NCBI RefSeq assembly: GCF_937900395.1
Contig: NZ_CALCDX010000185.1
Coordinates: 1-10,966, forward strand
DNA from: an uncultured Caulobacter sp.
GTDB lineage: Bacteria > Pseudomonadota > Alphaproteobacteria > Caulobacterales > Caulobacteraceae
Length of the DNA: 10,966 nt
Reading direction: 5' to 3'
In this document: positions 5,887 to 10,966 of the stretch, in pieces
Layout: every line of letters starts with the position of its first letter
How positions within the stretch are numbered: position 1 is the first letter of the stretch
Program-made: the position numbers and the translations under genes
The notes under the pieces: generated by a model
Seen by the model: only the letters and a program-made list of their open reading frames with translations
Databases searched by the model: none
What the model was told of the DNA's origin: nothing

Positions 5887-7008
5887 ATGGCGCTCACCTG
5901 GGGCGACGATTACCCGATCCATCAGACGCCCGAGCCGGTGGCCTACGCCGGCACGGATCGGAACTTCTACGACCGCTATTTCTTCAACGGCTACGCGGCC
6001 TCCCAAGAACAAGGAGAGGGGGACGGCGACGACCTGTTCTTCGCCGCGGCCTTCGGCGTCTATCCGCACTTGAACATCGCCGACGCCGCCTTCTGCGTGA
6101 TGAAGGACGGCAAGCAGGTCAATCTGCACGCCAGCCGCTGGTTGCAGATGGAGCGGATGGACCTGACCGTCGGGCCGATTGCCATCACCGTGATCGAGCC
6201 GCTGAAGCGCCTGAAGCTGACGGTGACCGCGCCCGAGCAGGGGATCGCCGCCGAGATCGTCTTCGAAGGCCGCGCCTTTCCGATCGAAGAGCCGCGCTTT
6301 GTCCGCCGCAACGGCCCCCGCGCCTTCATGGACTACACCCGCCTGACCCAGAACGGCCGCTATTCCGGCTGGATCGAGGTCGACGGCGTACGGTCCAGCC
6401 TCGACGGCTTCGTCGGCACGCGCGACCGCTCCTGGGGCGTCCGGCCCGTGGGCGCGCGCGACCCGCAGGAGCTGGCGCCGCCCGCGCTGCCGCAGTTCTT
6501 CTGGCTATGGGCGCCCTGCAATTTCGAGGACGGCGGGCTCTTCTTCCACACCAATGACGACGAGCTGGGCCGGGCCTGGAACCGCCGCGCGCTTTGGCTG
6601 GAGGACGGCGGGCGCGAGCTGGAGTTTGGCGGCTTCGCCGAGGCCTCCTGCGCGATCCACTGGAAGAGCGGCACGCGCCACGCCCGCGCCGCGACGCTGG
6701 ATTTCGGCGCCGATGGCAAGATGACGGTCGAGCCCAAGCGCGAGTTCTTCATGCTGGGGCTGGGCTACACGCACCCCACCTGGGGTCACGGGCTGAACCA
6801 GGGCAAGCTGAAGGTCGAGCGCGAGGACTTCGTCACGGCGGAGCTCGACCGCGCGGTTCCGCAGCACCTGCACGTGCAGGCGCTCAGCAACGTGACCTAT
6901 GTCGATGGCGCGGGGCGGACGCGGAAGGGGCGGGGGGTCTTCGAGCAGCTGGCGATCGGCCCGCACGCGCCGTCCGGCTTCGCCTCGATCCTGGACATGG
7001 CCCCATGA
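5887..7008 (+). CDS. DUF7064/DUF7065-like protein, first gene of a three-gene operon
   Basis: The 373-residue product lacks a signal peptide and membrane segments. Its composition is beta-rich and aromatic-rich, with many short Trp/Tyr/Phe-Gly motifs. The central GTRDRSWGVRP (177-187) resembles the stretch shared by DUF7064-type proteins and lipocalin-like CrtC/Svf1-type hydratase folds; this is recall, and no catalytic residues can be assigned. Such proteins are often encoded beside ACAD10-like phosphotransferases, as here. The start is secure: GGGGAGG (5875-5881) stands five bases before the ATG. The stop overlaps the next start as ATGA (7005-7008), so translation of the two is probably coupled. 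A role in modifying or binding a lipid, steroid or other hydrophobic substrate is a guess from the fold resemblance. Confidence 0.75.
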   Translation: MALTWGDDYPIHQTPEPVAYAGTDRNFYDRYFFNGYAASQEQGEGDGDDLFFAAAFGVYPHLNIADAAFCVMKDGKQVNLHASRWLQMERMDLTVGPIAITVIEPLKRLKLTVTAPEQGIAAEIVFEGRAFPIEEPRFVRRNGPRAFMDYTRLTQNGRYSGWIEVDGVRSSLDGFVGTRDRSWGVRPVGARDPQELAPPALPQFFWLWAPCNFEDGGLFFHTNDDELGRAWNRRALWLEDGGRELEFGGFAEASCAIHWKSGTRHARAATLDFGADGKMTVEPKREFFMLGLGYTHPTWGHGLNQGKLKVEREDFVTAELDRAVPQHLHVQALSNVTYVDGAGRTRKGRGVFEQLAIGPHAPSGFASILDMAP

Positions 7009-8015
7009 GCCTCGCCAAACGCCTGGAGGCGTATCTGTCGCGCGTGTGGGGCGAGGCTGTCACGGTCGTCGACCTCTCGCGCATTCCCGGCGGGGCCAGC
7101 CGCGAGACCTATCGGTTCAGCGCCCGGACGGCGAAGGGCGAGCGACCGCTGATCCTGCGCCGCGATCCGCCGGGCAGCCTGATCGAGACCGACCGCAACC
7201 AGGAATATCTGGCGTTCGAGAGCTTTCACGACCGTCTGCCCGTGCCGCGTCCGGTGGCGATGGAGGCCGAGGGCGCGGAGCTGGAGCGACCGTTCTTCAT
7301 CATGGAGCGGGTCGAGGGCGGGACGGCCGCCTCGCCGTTCACCGTCGTCCCATACGGCGAGCACGCCCGGGCCATCGGCGAGCAGTTCTTCTCGATCCTC
7401 GGGACCATCGCCGCCGCCGATCCCGCCGGCCTGCCGCTGGCCAAGGCCGCCGAGGCCCCCGCGCCGGACGCCTGTTGGAAGATCGCTCTCGACCATTGGG
7501 CGGGCGTGATCGAAGCCGACCAGCAGCATCCGCAACCGATCGTCTGGGCCGCGATCCGCGCCCTGCGCCGCCGCCCGCCGCCGCCGGCCCAGGCCGTCCG
7601 TGTGGTGCACGGCGACTACCGGACCGGCAACTTCCTGCATGACGGCGCGGGGAAGATCCTCGCGATCCTCGACTGGGAGATGGTCCACCTGGGCGATCCG
7701 CTGGAGGACCTGGGCTGGGCGATCGATCCGCTGTGGGGCCACTTCGAGGCCGACAAGGTCGCCGGCATGCTGCCGCGCGAGAAGGCGCTGGCGATCTGGA
7801 AGCAGGCCAGCGGCCTCGCGATCGACGAGACGGCGCTGGCCTGGTGGAGCCTGTTCAACGCCGTGAAGGGCCAGGCGATCTGGACCTCGGCGGCCAAGGA
7901 ATACCGCGACGGCGGCTTCAAGGACCCGGTGCTGGCGATCTCGGGCTGGTACACCGCCCGCCGTCACGACGAGATCCTGGCGGCGGCCCTGATGCGGTGG
8001 GAGAACCTGTCATGA
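7005..8015 (+). CDS. Phosphotransferase family protein (APH/choline-kinase fold, ACAD10/11-like)
   Basis: A 336-residue kinase-fold enzyme. The nucleotide-binding loop is IPGGASRETYRF (27-38), followed by LILRRDPPG (49-57), typical of the ACAD10-like branch of the aminoglycoside phosphotransferase family. The catalytic loop is VVHGDYRTGNFL (200-211) with Asp204 as base and Asn209. The metal-binding motif is ILDWEMVHLGDP (221-232) with Asp223, followed by the family's EDLGWAIDPLW. All key residues are present, so it should be active. The branch phosphorylates small hydroxylated molecules; in ACAD10/11 these are 4-hydroxy-acyl-CoAs. The substrate here is unknown, and antibiotic resistance is not implied. 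The start overlaps the upstream stop (ATGA, 7005-7008) and its own stop overlaps the next start (ATGA, 8012-8015), so it is the middle gene of a translationally coupled operon. Confidence 0.9.
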   Translation: MSLAKRLEAYLSRVWGEAVTVVDLSRIPGGASRETYRFSARTAKGERPLILRRDPPGSLIETDRNQEYLAFESFHDRLPVPRPVAMEAEGAELERPFFIMERVEGGTAASPFTVVPYGEHARAIGEQFFSILGTIAAADPAGLPLAKAAEAPAPDACWKIALDHWAGVIEADQQHPQPIVWAAIRALRRRPPPPAQAVRVVHGDYRTGNFLHDGAGKILAILDWEMVHLGDPLEDLGWAIDPLWGHFEADKVAGMLPREKALAIWKQASGLAIDETALAWWSLFNAVKGQAIWTSAAKEYRDGGFKDPVLAISGWYTARRHDEILAAALMRWENLS

Positions 8016-8431
8016 CGCCCAGCCTGCCCGACATCCTGGTCGGCAACTTCATGTGCATGATCGACCCGCCGCCGCCCGAGCAGCAGGGCGAGTTCATGGC
8101 CGGCAAGGTGGCGGTGGTGGCGCTCTTGTCGCTGCTGGCCGCCCAGGAGGCCGAACGGGGGATCGCCGCCAGGACGACCGAGAACGCGGCGATCCGCGCG
8201 GCGCTCGACGAGGCGGCGAGCGACTATGCGGTGGAAGCGCTCGCGGGGACCGACGATCTGTCGCTCGGCGCCCTGGACGCGGCGAACGCCCGCCTGCGCC
8301 AGGCCCTGATCCGCCTGCACGAGGCGGTGGAGGAGAGCGGCGACACCGCGCGGCATCACGCAATTCTGCGGCTCTACACGACGATGGCGGATCTTCGCCG
8401 GCTCGACATGCCGCCCTTGCCGGGGCGCTGA
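8012..8431 (+). CDS. Unknown 139-aa helical protein, third gene of the phosphotransferase operon
   Basis: The product begins MTPSLPDILVGNFMCMIDPP and is otherwise almost all alpha-helix, rich in Ala, Glu, Leu and Arg. The segment at about 30-45 (AGKVAVVALLSLLAAQ) is hydrophobic but flanked by polar helices; it looks like a buried helix more than a membrane anchor. The C-terminal half (HHAILRLYTTMADLRRLDM) is amphipathic. I do not recognise a named family. The ATG overlaps the phosphotransferase stop as ATGA, which fixes the start and implies translation coupled to that gene and probably a partner or accessory role for it. The gene ends four bases before the stop of the convergent terC-like gene. 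Confidence 0.8.
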   Translation: MTPSLPDILVGNFMCMIDPPPPEQQGEFMAGKVAVVALLSLLAAQEAERGIAARTTENAAIRAALDEAASDYAVEALAGTDDLSLGALDAANARLRQALIRLHEAVEESGDTARHHAILRLYTTMADLRRLDMPPLPGR

Positions 8432-8435
8432 ACCG

Positions 8436-9176
8436 CTATTTGTGCCGGTTGTGCTTGGCCACTTCCTCGGGACTGATGTCCAGAGGGGCGGGGGCGGCGG
8501 CGTTGTATGCGCCGGTCTCGTTGAGGTCCATCACCACGCTGCGGTGGCCTTCCCAGATCATATGCAGGGCGACGTAGAACACGATCGCCAGGCCGACGAA
8601 GCCGATCCAGCGGTGCTTGTGCAGCAGGTTGGCGATGGCGCTGGCGGCCAGGCCCATCAGGATGATCGACAGCAGCAGGCCAAAGACCAGGATGGCCGGG
8701 TGCTCGCGGGCCGCGCCGGCCACGGCCAGCACGTTGTCCAGCGACATCGAGACGTCCGCGATCAGCACCTGGATGAAGGCGGCCTTGAACGACTTGGGCT
8801 GACGGGCGCGCGGCTCGGTGTTGGGATCGGAATCGACCATGGCGACGGCGTCGGCCTGGTCGTGCGAGGCCTGCTCGCGAAGCTCGCGCCACATCTTCCA
8901 GCAGACCCACAGCAGCAGGAAGCCGCCGGCCAGCAGGAGGCCGATGACGCCCAGCAGCCAGGTGGTGATCAGGGCGAAGCTGATCCGCAGCACGACCGCC
9001 GCGCCCAGGCCGTAGAGGATGACCTTCTTGCGGTCCTTGACCGGCAGGCCGCCCGCGGCGAGGCCGACGGCCACGGCGTTGTCGCCGGCCAGGACGAGGT
9101 CGATCATCAGGACTTGCAGGAACGCCGTCAGCGGTCCCTGAAAGCCATCCAAGTGGGCCATCAACGTGTCGAACAT
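8436..9176 (-). CDS. TerC family integral membrane protein (YjbE/YkoY-type putative metal exporter)
   Basis: A 246-residue inner-membrane protein with about seven hydrophobic segments in two halves. Each half carries the family's acidic membrane motif: IDLVLAGDNAVAVGLA (25-40, Asp26, Asp32, Asn33) and IADVSMSLDNVLAVAG (139-154, Asp141, Asp147, Asn148). These acidic residues are the likely ion-binding site. Characterised relatives export Mn2+ or affect calcium/tellurite tolerance, so divalent metal export is the best guess. A cytoplasmic linker (about 97-130) rich in charged residues separates the halves, and the C-terminal tail after 215 is soluble. The ATG at 9176 has a modest GAGAG ribosome site. 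It lies 58 bp after the 123-aa gene on the same strand and may be co-transcribed with it. The gap is too small for the yybP-ykoY Mn2+ riboswitch that controls many relatives. Confidence 0.9.
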   Translation of the reverse strand: MFDTLMAHLDGFQGPLTAFLQVLMIDLVLAGDNAVAVGLAAGGLPVKDRKKVILYGLGAAVVLRISFALITTWLLGVIGLLLAGGFLLLWVCWKMWRELREQASHDQADAVAMVDSDPNTEPRARQPKSFKAAFIQVLIADVSMSLDNVLAVAGAAREHPAILVFGLLLSIILMGLAASAIANLLHKHRWIGFVGLAIVFYVALHMIWEGHRSVVMDLNETGAYNAAAPAPLDISPEEVAKHNRHK

Positions 9177-9234
9177 GCGCTCTCAATGGGATGACGCGCC
9201 GGGCGATGCAAGACGCAAAACCGTCGCGCCGGAC

Positions 9235-9606
9235 CTAAACGCGCTTCGACGCCGGTCGGCGACGCCGTGCAAACCATCGCACGAACGCGACCAGCGCGAT
9301 CAGGGCTGGGATCAGCAGGATCAGGCCGGCGTCGTGACGCGGCGCGGATCTCGGCGCGGCCCGGGGCGCGGACGCCTCGGTCGGTGGGAGATCGGGCTTC
9401 GGCGGCGCGGCCAGGGGCTCTTGGCGCGCGGGCGGCTGGTCGGCGGTGACCGGTCTAGGGGGCGAGGGGAGGGATTGGGTCGCGACTGGCCGCGCCTTCG
9501 CCAGTCGCGCCTGGGTCTCGGCCGTTGAGGCGCTCGCGACGCCGGCTTGGGCGTCGATCAGCGCCGCCAAGGCCAGGGCGGCGAGGCCTGTCGCGCGGCG
9601 GCGCAT
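9235..9606 (-). CDS. Pro/Ala-rich exported protein with C-terminal membrane anchor, 123 aa, unknown function
   Basis: The N-terminus MRRRATGLAALALAALIDAQAG has the basic start and hydrophobic core of a signal peptide, with a plausible cleavage site after ASA (about residue 27). Residues 40-90 are a low-complexity Pro/Ala/Arg linker. Residues 93-111 (AGLILLIPALIALVAFVRW) form a membrane segment followed by a very basic tail (FARRRRPASKR). This predicts a short periplasmic linker anchored with its C-terminus in the cytoplasm. I do not recognise it, and Pro/Ala-rich frames can arise by chance in GC-rich DNA. However, the signal peptide, the anchor and the position 11 bp after the rlmB stop on the same strand support a real gene. 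No good ribosome site precedes the ATG, which suggests coupling to rlmB translation. Confidence 0.7.
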   Translation of the reverse strand: MRRRATGLAALALAALIDAQAGVASASTAETQARLAKARPVATQSLPSPPRPVTADQPPARQEPLAAPPKPDLPPTEASAPRAAPRSAPRHDAGLILLIPALIALVAFVRWFARRRRPASKRV

Positions 9607-9617
9607 GGGCGGAGGCC

Positions 9618-10448
9618 CTAGACCGCCGCCTTGCCGCGCGGCTTGGACGCTTCATAGAGCGCGATCGCCGCGGCCGCCGAGACGTTGAGGCTTTCGAAGC
9701 CGCCCGGCATCGGGATCTTGCCCAGCACGTCGCAGTGCTCGGCGACCAGCCGCCGGACGCCTTCGCCTTCCGAGCCGAGCACCAGCACGGTGGGGCCGCC
9801 GTCCAGCACCTCGTCCAGGGTCTGCTCTGCCTCGCCGGCCAAGGCCACGCCGCGCCAGCCCAGCTCGGCCAGCTCCTCGAGGGCGCGGGAAAGATTGACC
9901 ACGCGCGCATAGGGCACCTTGTCCACCGCGCCGACGGCGGTCTTGGCCAGCACGCCGGTCAGGGCGGGGGCGTGGCGGTCCTGCAGGATGACGCCCTTGG
10001 CGCCGAACGCTGCGGCCGAGCGGAAGATCGCGCCGATGTTCTGGGGGTCGGTGATCTGGTCCAGCATCACCAGGAAGCCTTCGCCGGACGCCGCCAGTTC
10101 GGCGATCGACAGCGACTCGGGCTCGTCGATCTTCAAAGCCAGGCCCTGGTGCACCGCGCCCTGGGGCAGGTGCTTGGCGATCTCCTGGCCCTCCATCACC
10201 TGCAGGCAGGAAAGTTTCTGCAGGTCGGGGGCGAGTCGCTTGGCCCGATCCGAGGTCGCCAGAAGGCGCTTGGGGGCGGGGCGATGGGGGTTCGAAAGCG
10301 CCGCCTCGACGGCGTGAGTCCCCCAAATCCAGTCCTTGGCGTCGCCTTGACCCCTGGAAAAGTCGTTCTGTTTCCGGGGCTTGGAACGAAAATCGCGTCC
10401 TTGTGCAGAAGGGCGTTTCCGGTCGTTGCGTTCGGAATGAGAGGACAC
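9618..10448 (-). CDS. rlmB: 23S rRNA (guanosine-2'-O)-methyltransferase, TrmH/SpoU family (RlmB)
   Basis: A SAM-dependent SPOUT methyltransferase, predicted to 2'-O-methylate G2251 (E. coli numbering) in the P-loop of 23S rRNA. Residues 1-38 are a basic, disordered leader. The substrate-binding domain (about 39-110) opens with WIWGTHAVEAAL and holds GAVHQGLAL. The three catalytic motifs follow: LDQITDPQNIGAIFRSAAAFGA (129-150, with Asn137 and Arg143), LVLGSEGEGVRRL (222-234) and IPMPGGFESLNVSAAAAIALYE (245-266, Asn255 and Ser257), which form the trefoil knot and bind SAM. The length of 276 is slightly above E. coli RlmB because of the basic leader. Translation starts at a GTG (10446-10448); GGAG lies eleven bases upstream, and no ATG precedes the domain. 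The long plus-strand frame over this gene is an antisense shadow. The close relative TrmH (tRNA Gm18) is less likely because of the N-terminal domain. Confidence 0.93.
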   Translation of the reverse strand: MSSHSERNDRKRPSAQGRDFRSKPRKQNDFSRGQGDAKDWIWGTHAVEAALSNPHRPAPKRLLATSDRAKRLAPDLQKLSCLQVMEGQEIAKHLPQGAVHQGLALKIDEPESLSIAELAASGEGFLVMLDQITDPQNIGAIFRSAAAFGAKGVILQDRHAPALTGVLAKTAVGAVDKVPYARVVNLSRALEELAELGWRGVALAGEAEQTLDEVLDGGPTVLVLGSEGEGVRRLVAEHCDVLGKIPMPGGFESLNVSAAAAIALYEASKPRGKAAV

Positions 10449-10502
10449 TATAAGACGCGCTCCGATTTGGGGCCCCGAGGGCTTCTCGGCCAGCCGGCGC
10501 TG

Positions 10503-10530
10503 CTCTTAGCATCGTCCGTCACCGGTCCAA
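10503..10530 (-). promoter_or_regulatory. Candidate housekeeping promoter for rlmB
   Basis: On the minus strand, TTGGACC (10530-10524) and GCTAAGAG (10510-10503) are separated by 13 bases. This fits the Caulobacter sigma-73 pattern TTGACGS-N10-14-GCTANAWC closely. Transcription would start near 10496, leaving a leader of about 48 bases before the GTG of rlmB. That leader contains a small hairpin (CCGAG/CTCGG, 10475-10489). Confidence 0.45.
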
Positions 10531-10562
10531 GAAGCTTTTGTTTCGCATCGGCGTTTGACGGC

Positions 10563-10590
10563 TTGCCGTCGTTCGTCGAAGCGGATAAAG
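10563..10590 (+). promoter_or_regulatory. Candidate promoter for the tRNA-Tyr/tRNA-Gly/tuf transcript
   Basis: TTGCCG (10563-10568) and GATAAA (10584-10589) are spaced 15 bases apart, upstream of tRNA-Tyr on the same strand. A better -35 word, TTGACGG (10555-10561), lies just upstream but 23 bases from the -10, so the exact pairing is uncertain. A start near 10597 would leave a short leader of about 25 bases before the mature tRNA. Confidence 0.35.
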
Positions 10591-10621
10591 GCCGCCGGCT
10601 TCGGAACTCCATCGCGTGCTT

Positions 10622-10707
10622 GGGGGAATGTCCCGAGTGGCAAAGGGGGGGGACTGTAAATCCCCTGGCGTAAGCCTTCGTAGGTTCGAGTCCTACTTCC
10701 CCCACCA
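10622..10707 (+). tRNA. tRNA-Tyr (anticodon GTA)
   Basis: The acceptor stem GGGGGAA (10622-10628) pairs perfectly with TTCCCCC (10697-10703), followed by discriminator A and an encoded CCA. The anticodon stem GGGGA/TCCCC encloses loop CTGTAAA with anticodon GTA at 10656-10658. A long variable arm (about TGGCGTAAGCCTTC) marks it as a type II tRNA, as expected for bacterial tRNA-Tyr. The T arm is GTAGG-TTCGAGT-CCTAC. It heads a tRNA-Tyr, tRNA-Gly, tuf cluster. Confidence 0.97.
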
Positions 10708-10785
10708 TGCGCGCGACGAGTTTTCGAGGTAGGCGAGGGCGCTCCAGAGCCAGAGACCGGGAGCCGATCGCGACCCCGCAGCTTG

Positions 10786-10859
10786 GCGGGTATAGCACAA
10801 TGGTAGTGCAGCAGCCTTCCAAGCTGAGGATGCGGGTTCGATTCCCGCTACCCGCTCCA
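10786..10859 (+). tRNA. tRNA-Gly (anticodon TCC)
   Basis: The acceptor stem GCGGGTA (10786-10792) pairs perfectly with TACCCGC (10849-10855), followed by discriminator T and an encoded CCA. The anticodon loop is CTTCCAA with anticodon TCC at 10818-10820, reading GGA/GGG. The closing pair of the anticodon stem looks like a G:A mismatch (GCAGC/GCTGA). The T arm is GCGGG-TTCGATT-CCCGC. It lies 78 bases after tRNA-Tyr and 53 bases before tuf, and is probably co-transcribed with both. Confidence 0.97.
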
Positions 10860-10912
10860 GCTCCCCGAGAGTTATTCCCAACAACCCAGCCGCCGGCGCG
10901 AAGGTAGAGACG

Positions 10913-10966
10913 ATGGCCAAGGAAAAGTTCGAACGTACTAAGCCGCACTGCAACATCGGCACCATC
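10913..10966 (+). CDS. tuf: Translation elongation factor Tu, first 18 codons (3'-partial)
   Basis: The visible product MAKEKFERTKPHCNIGTI is the diagnostic start of bacterial EF-Tu, just before the GHVDHGKT P-loop, which lies beyond the window. EF-Tu is the GTPase that brings aminoacyl-tRNA to the ribosome. The ribosome site GAAGG (10900-10904) is eight bases before the ATG. The upstream tRNA-Tyr and tRNA-Gly give the same context as E. coli tufB (tyrU-glyT-thrT-tufB), minus the Thr tRNA. Many proteobacteria have two tuf copies; this is the tRNA-linked one. Confidence 0.95.
   Translation, partial: MAKEKFERTKPHCNIGTI

Noticed and set aside
7005..8015. Phosphotransferase as an aminoglycoside resistance gene
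   Set aside because: The LRRDPPG and EDLGWAIDPLW motifs place it in the ACAD10-like branch, not with clinical APH enzymes, and its operon partners suggest metabolism.
9177..9234. Possible yybP-ykoY manganese riboswitch before the TerC-family gene
   Set aside because: The gap is only 58 bases, and I saw none of the paired helices or conserved loop words of that riboswitch.
9525..10673. 382-codon plus-strand open frame opposite rlmB and the Pro-rich gene
   Set aside because: It lies antisense to RlmB, whose catalytic motifs are clear. Its product is low-complexity and Arg/Gly-rich, and it would run into tRNA-Tyr.
10622..10859. tRNA pair as an integration site for a mobile element
   Set aside because: Both tRNAs are intact, no integrase gene or duplicated 3' end is visible, and tuf follows in its usual conserved place.

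Overview
The window looks like chromosomal DNA of a Caulobacter-type alphaproteobacterium. Support comes from the high GC content, the strong third-position G/C bias, the protein families present, and a tRNA-Tyr/tRNA-Gly/tuf cluster at the right end whose EF-Tu begins MAKEKFERTKPHCNIGTI. The genus call is inference from recall of such sequences, not a database match. Most of the window is ordinary core chromosome. The exception is the left edge.

Left edge (1-1379): one open frame enters from outside the window and joins two unrelated proteins. Up to about base 712 it reads like the C-terminal part of a large helicase-type protein, with a Pro-Gly-Gly-x-Gly motif of the DUF1998/DpdJ kind and codon use less GC-biased than the rest. 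From about base 795 it is the C-terminal half of the SEDS peptidoglycan polymerase RodA, without its first membrane segments. A Gly/Ala-rich stretch (about 713-800) lies between them. This is either an island boundary or deletion that left a broken rodA copy, or a chimeric assembly.

1380-4050: two convergent gene pairs. rodA' faces prolyl iminopeptidase (pip, minus strand), and a small unknown gene (2608-2865, plus) faces an epoxide-hydrolase-like alpha/beta hydrolase (minus). Each convergent gap is filled by a doublet of inverted palindromes. The two doublets differ in sequence but share one design: two arms, each an internal 7-bp hairpin, separated by 69 or 80 bp. They probably act as two-way transcription terminators.

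4183-5777: a Bcr/CflA-type MFS drug exporter (plus) overlaps by 10 bp the 3' end of a convergent DUF423 membrane protein gene.

5887-8431: a tight three-gene plus-strand operon (DUF7064-like beta-rich protein, APH/ACAD10-like phosphotransferase, unknown 139-aa helical protein), joined by two ATGA stop/start overlaps. The overlaps suggest translational coupling and a shared but unassigned role.

8436-10448 (minus): rlmB (23S rRNA 2'-O-methyltransferase), a 123-aa Pro-rich exported or membrane-anchored protein starting 11 bp after it, and a TerC-family metal exporter 58 bp further on. 10449-10966: a divergent promoter region, then tRNA-Tyr(GTA), tRNA-Gly(TCC) and the first 18 codons of tuf. This order resembles the tyrU-glyT-thrT-tufB arrangement of E. 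coli. No stretch longer than about 210 bases lacks a gene. No CRISPR array, insertion sequence or transposase gene was seen.
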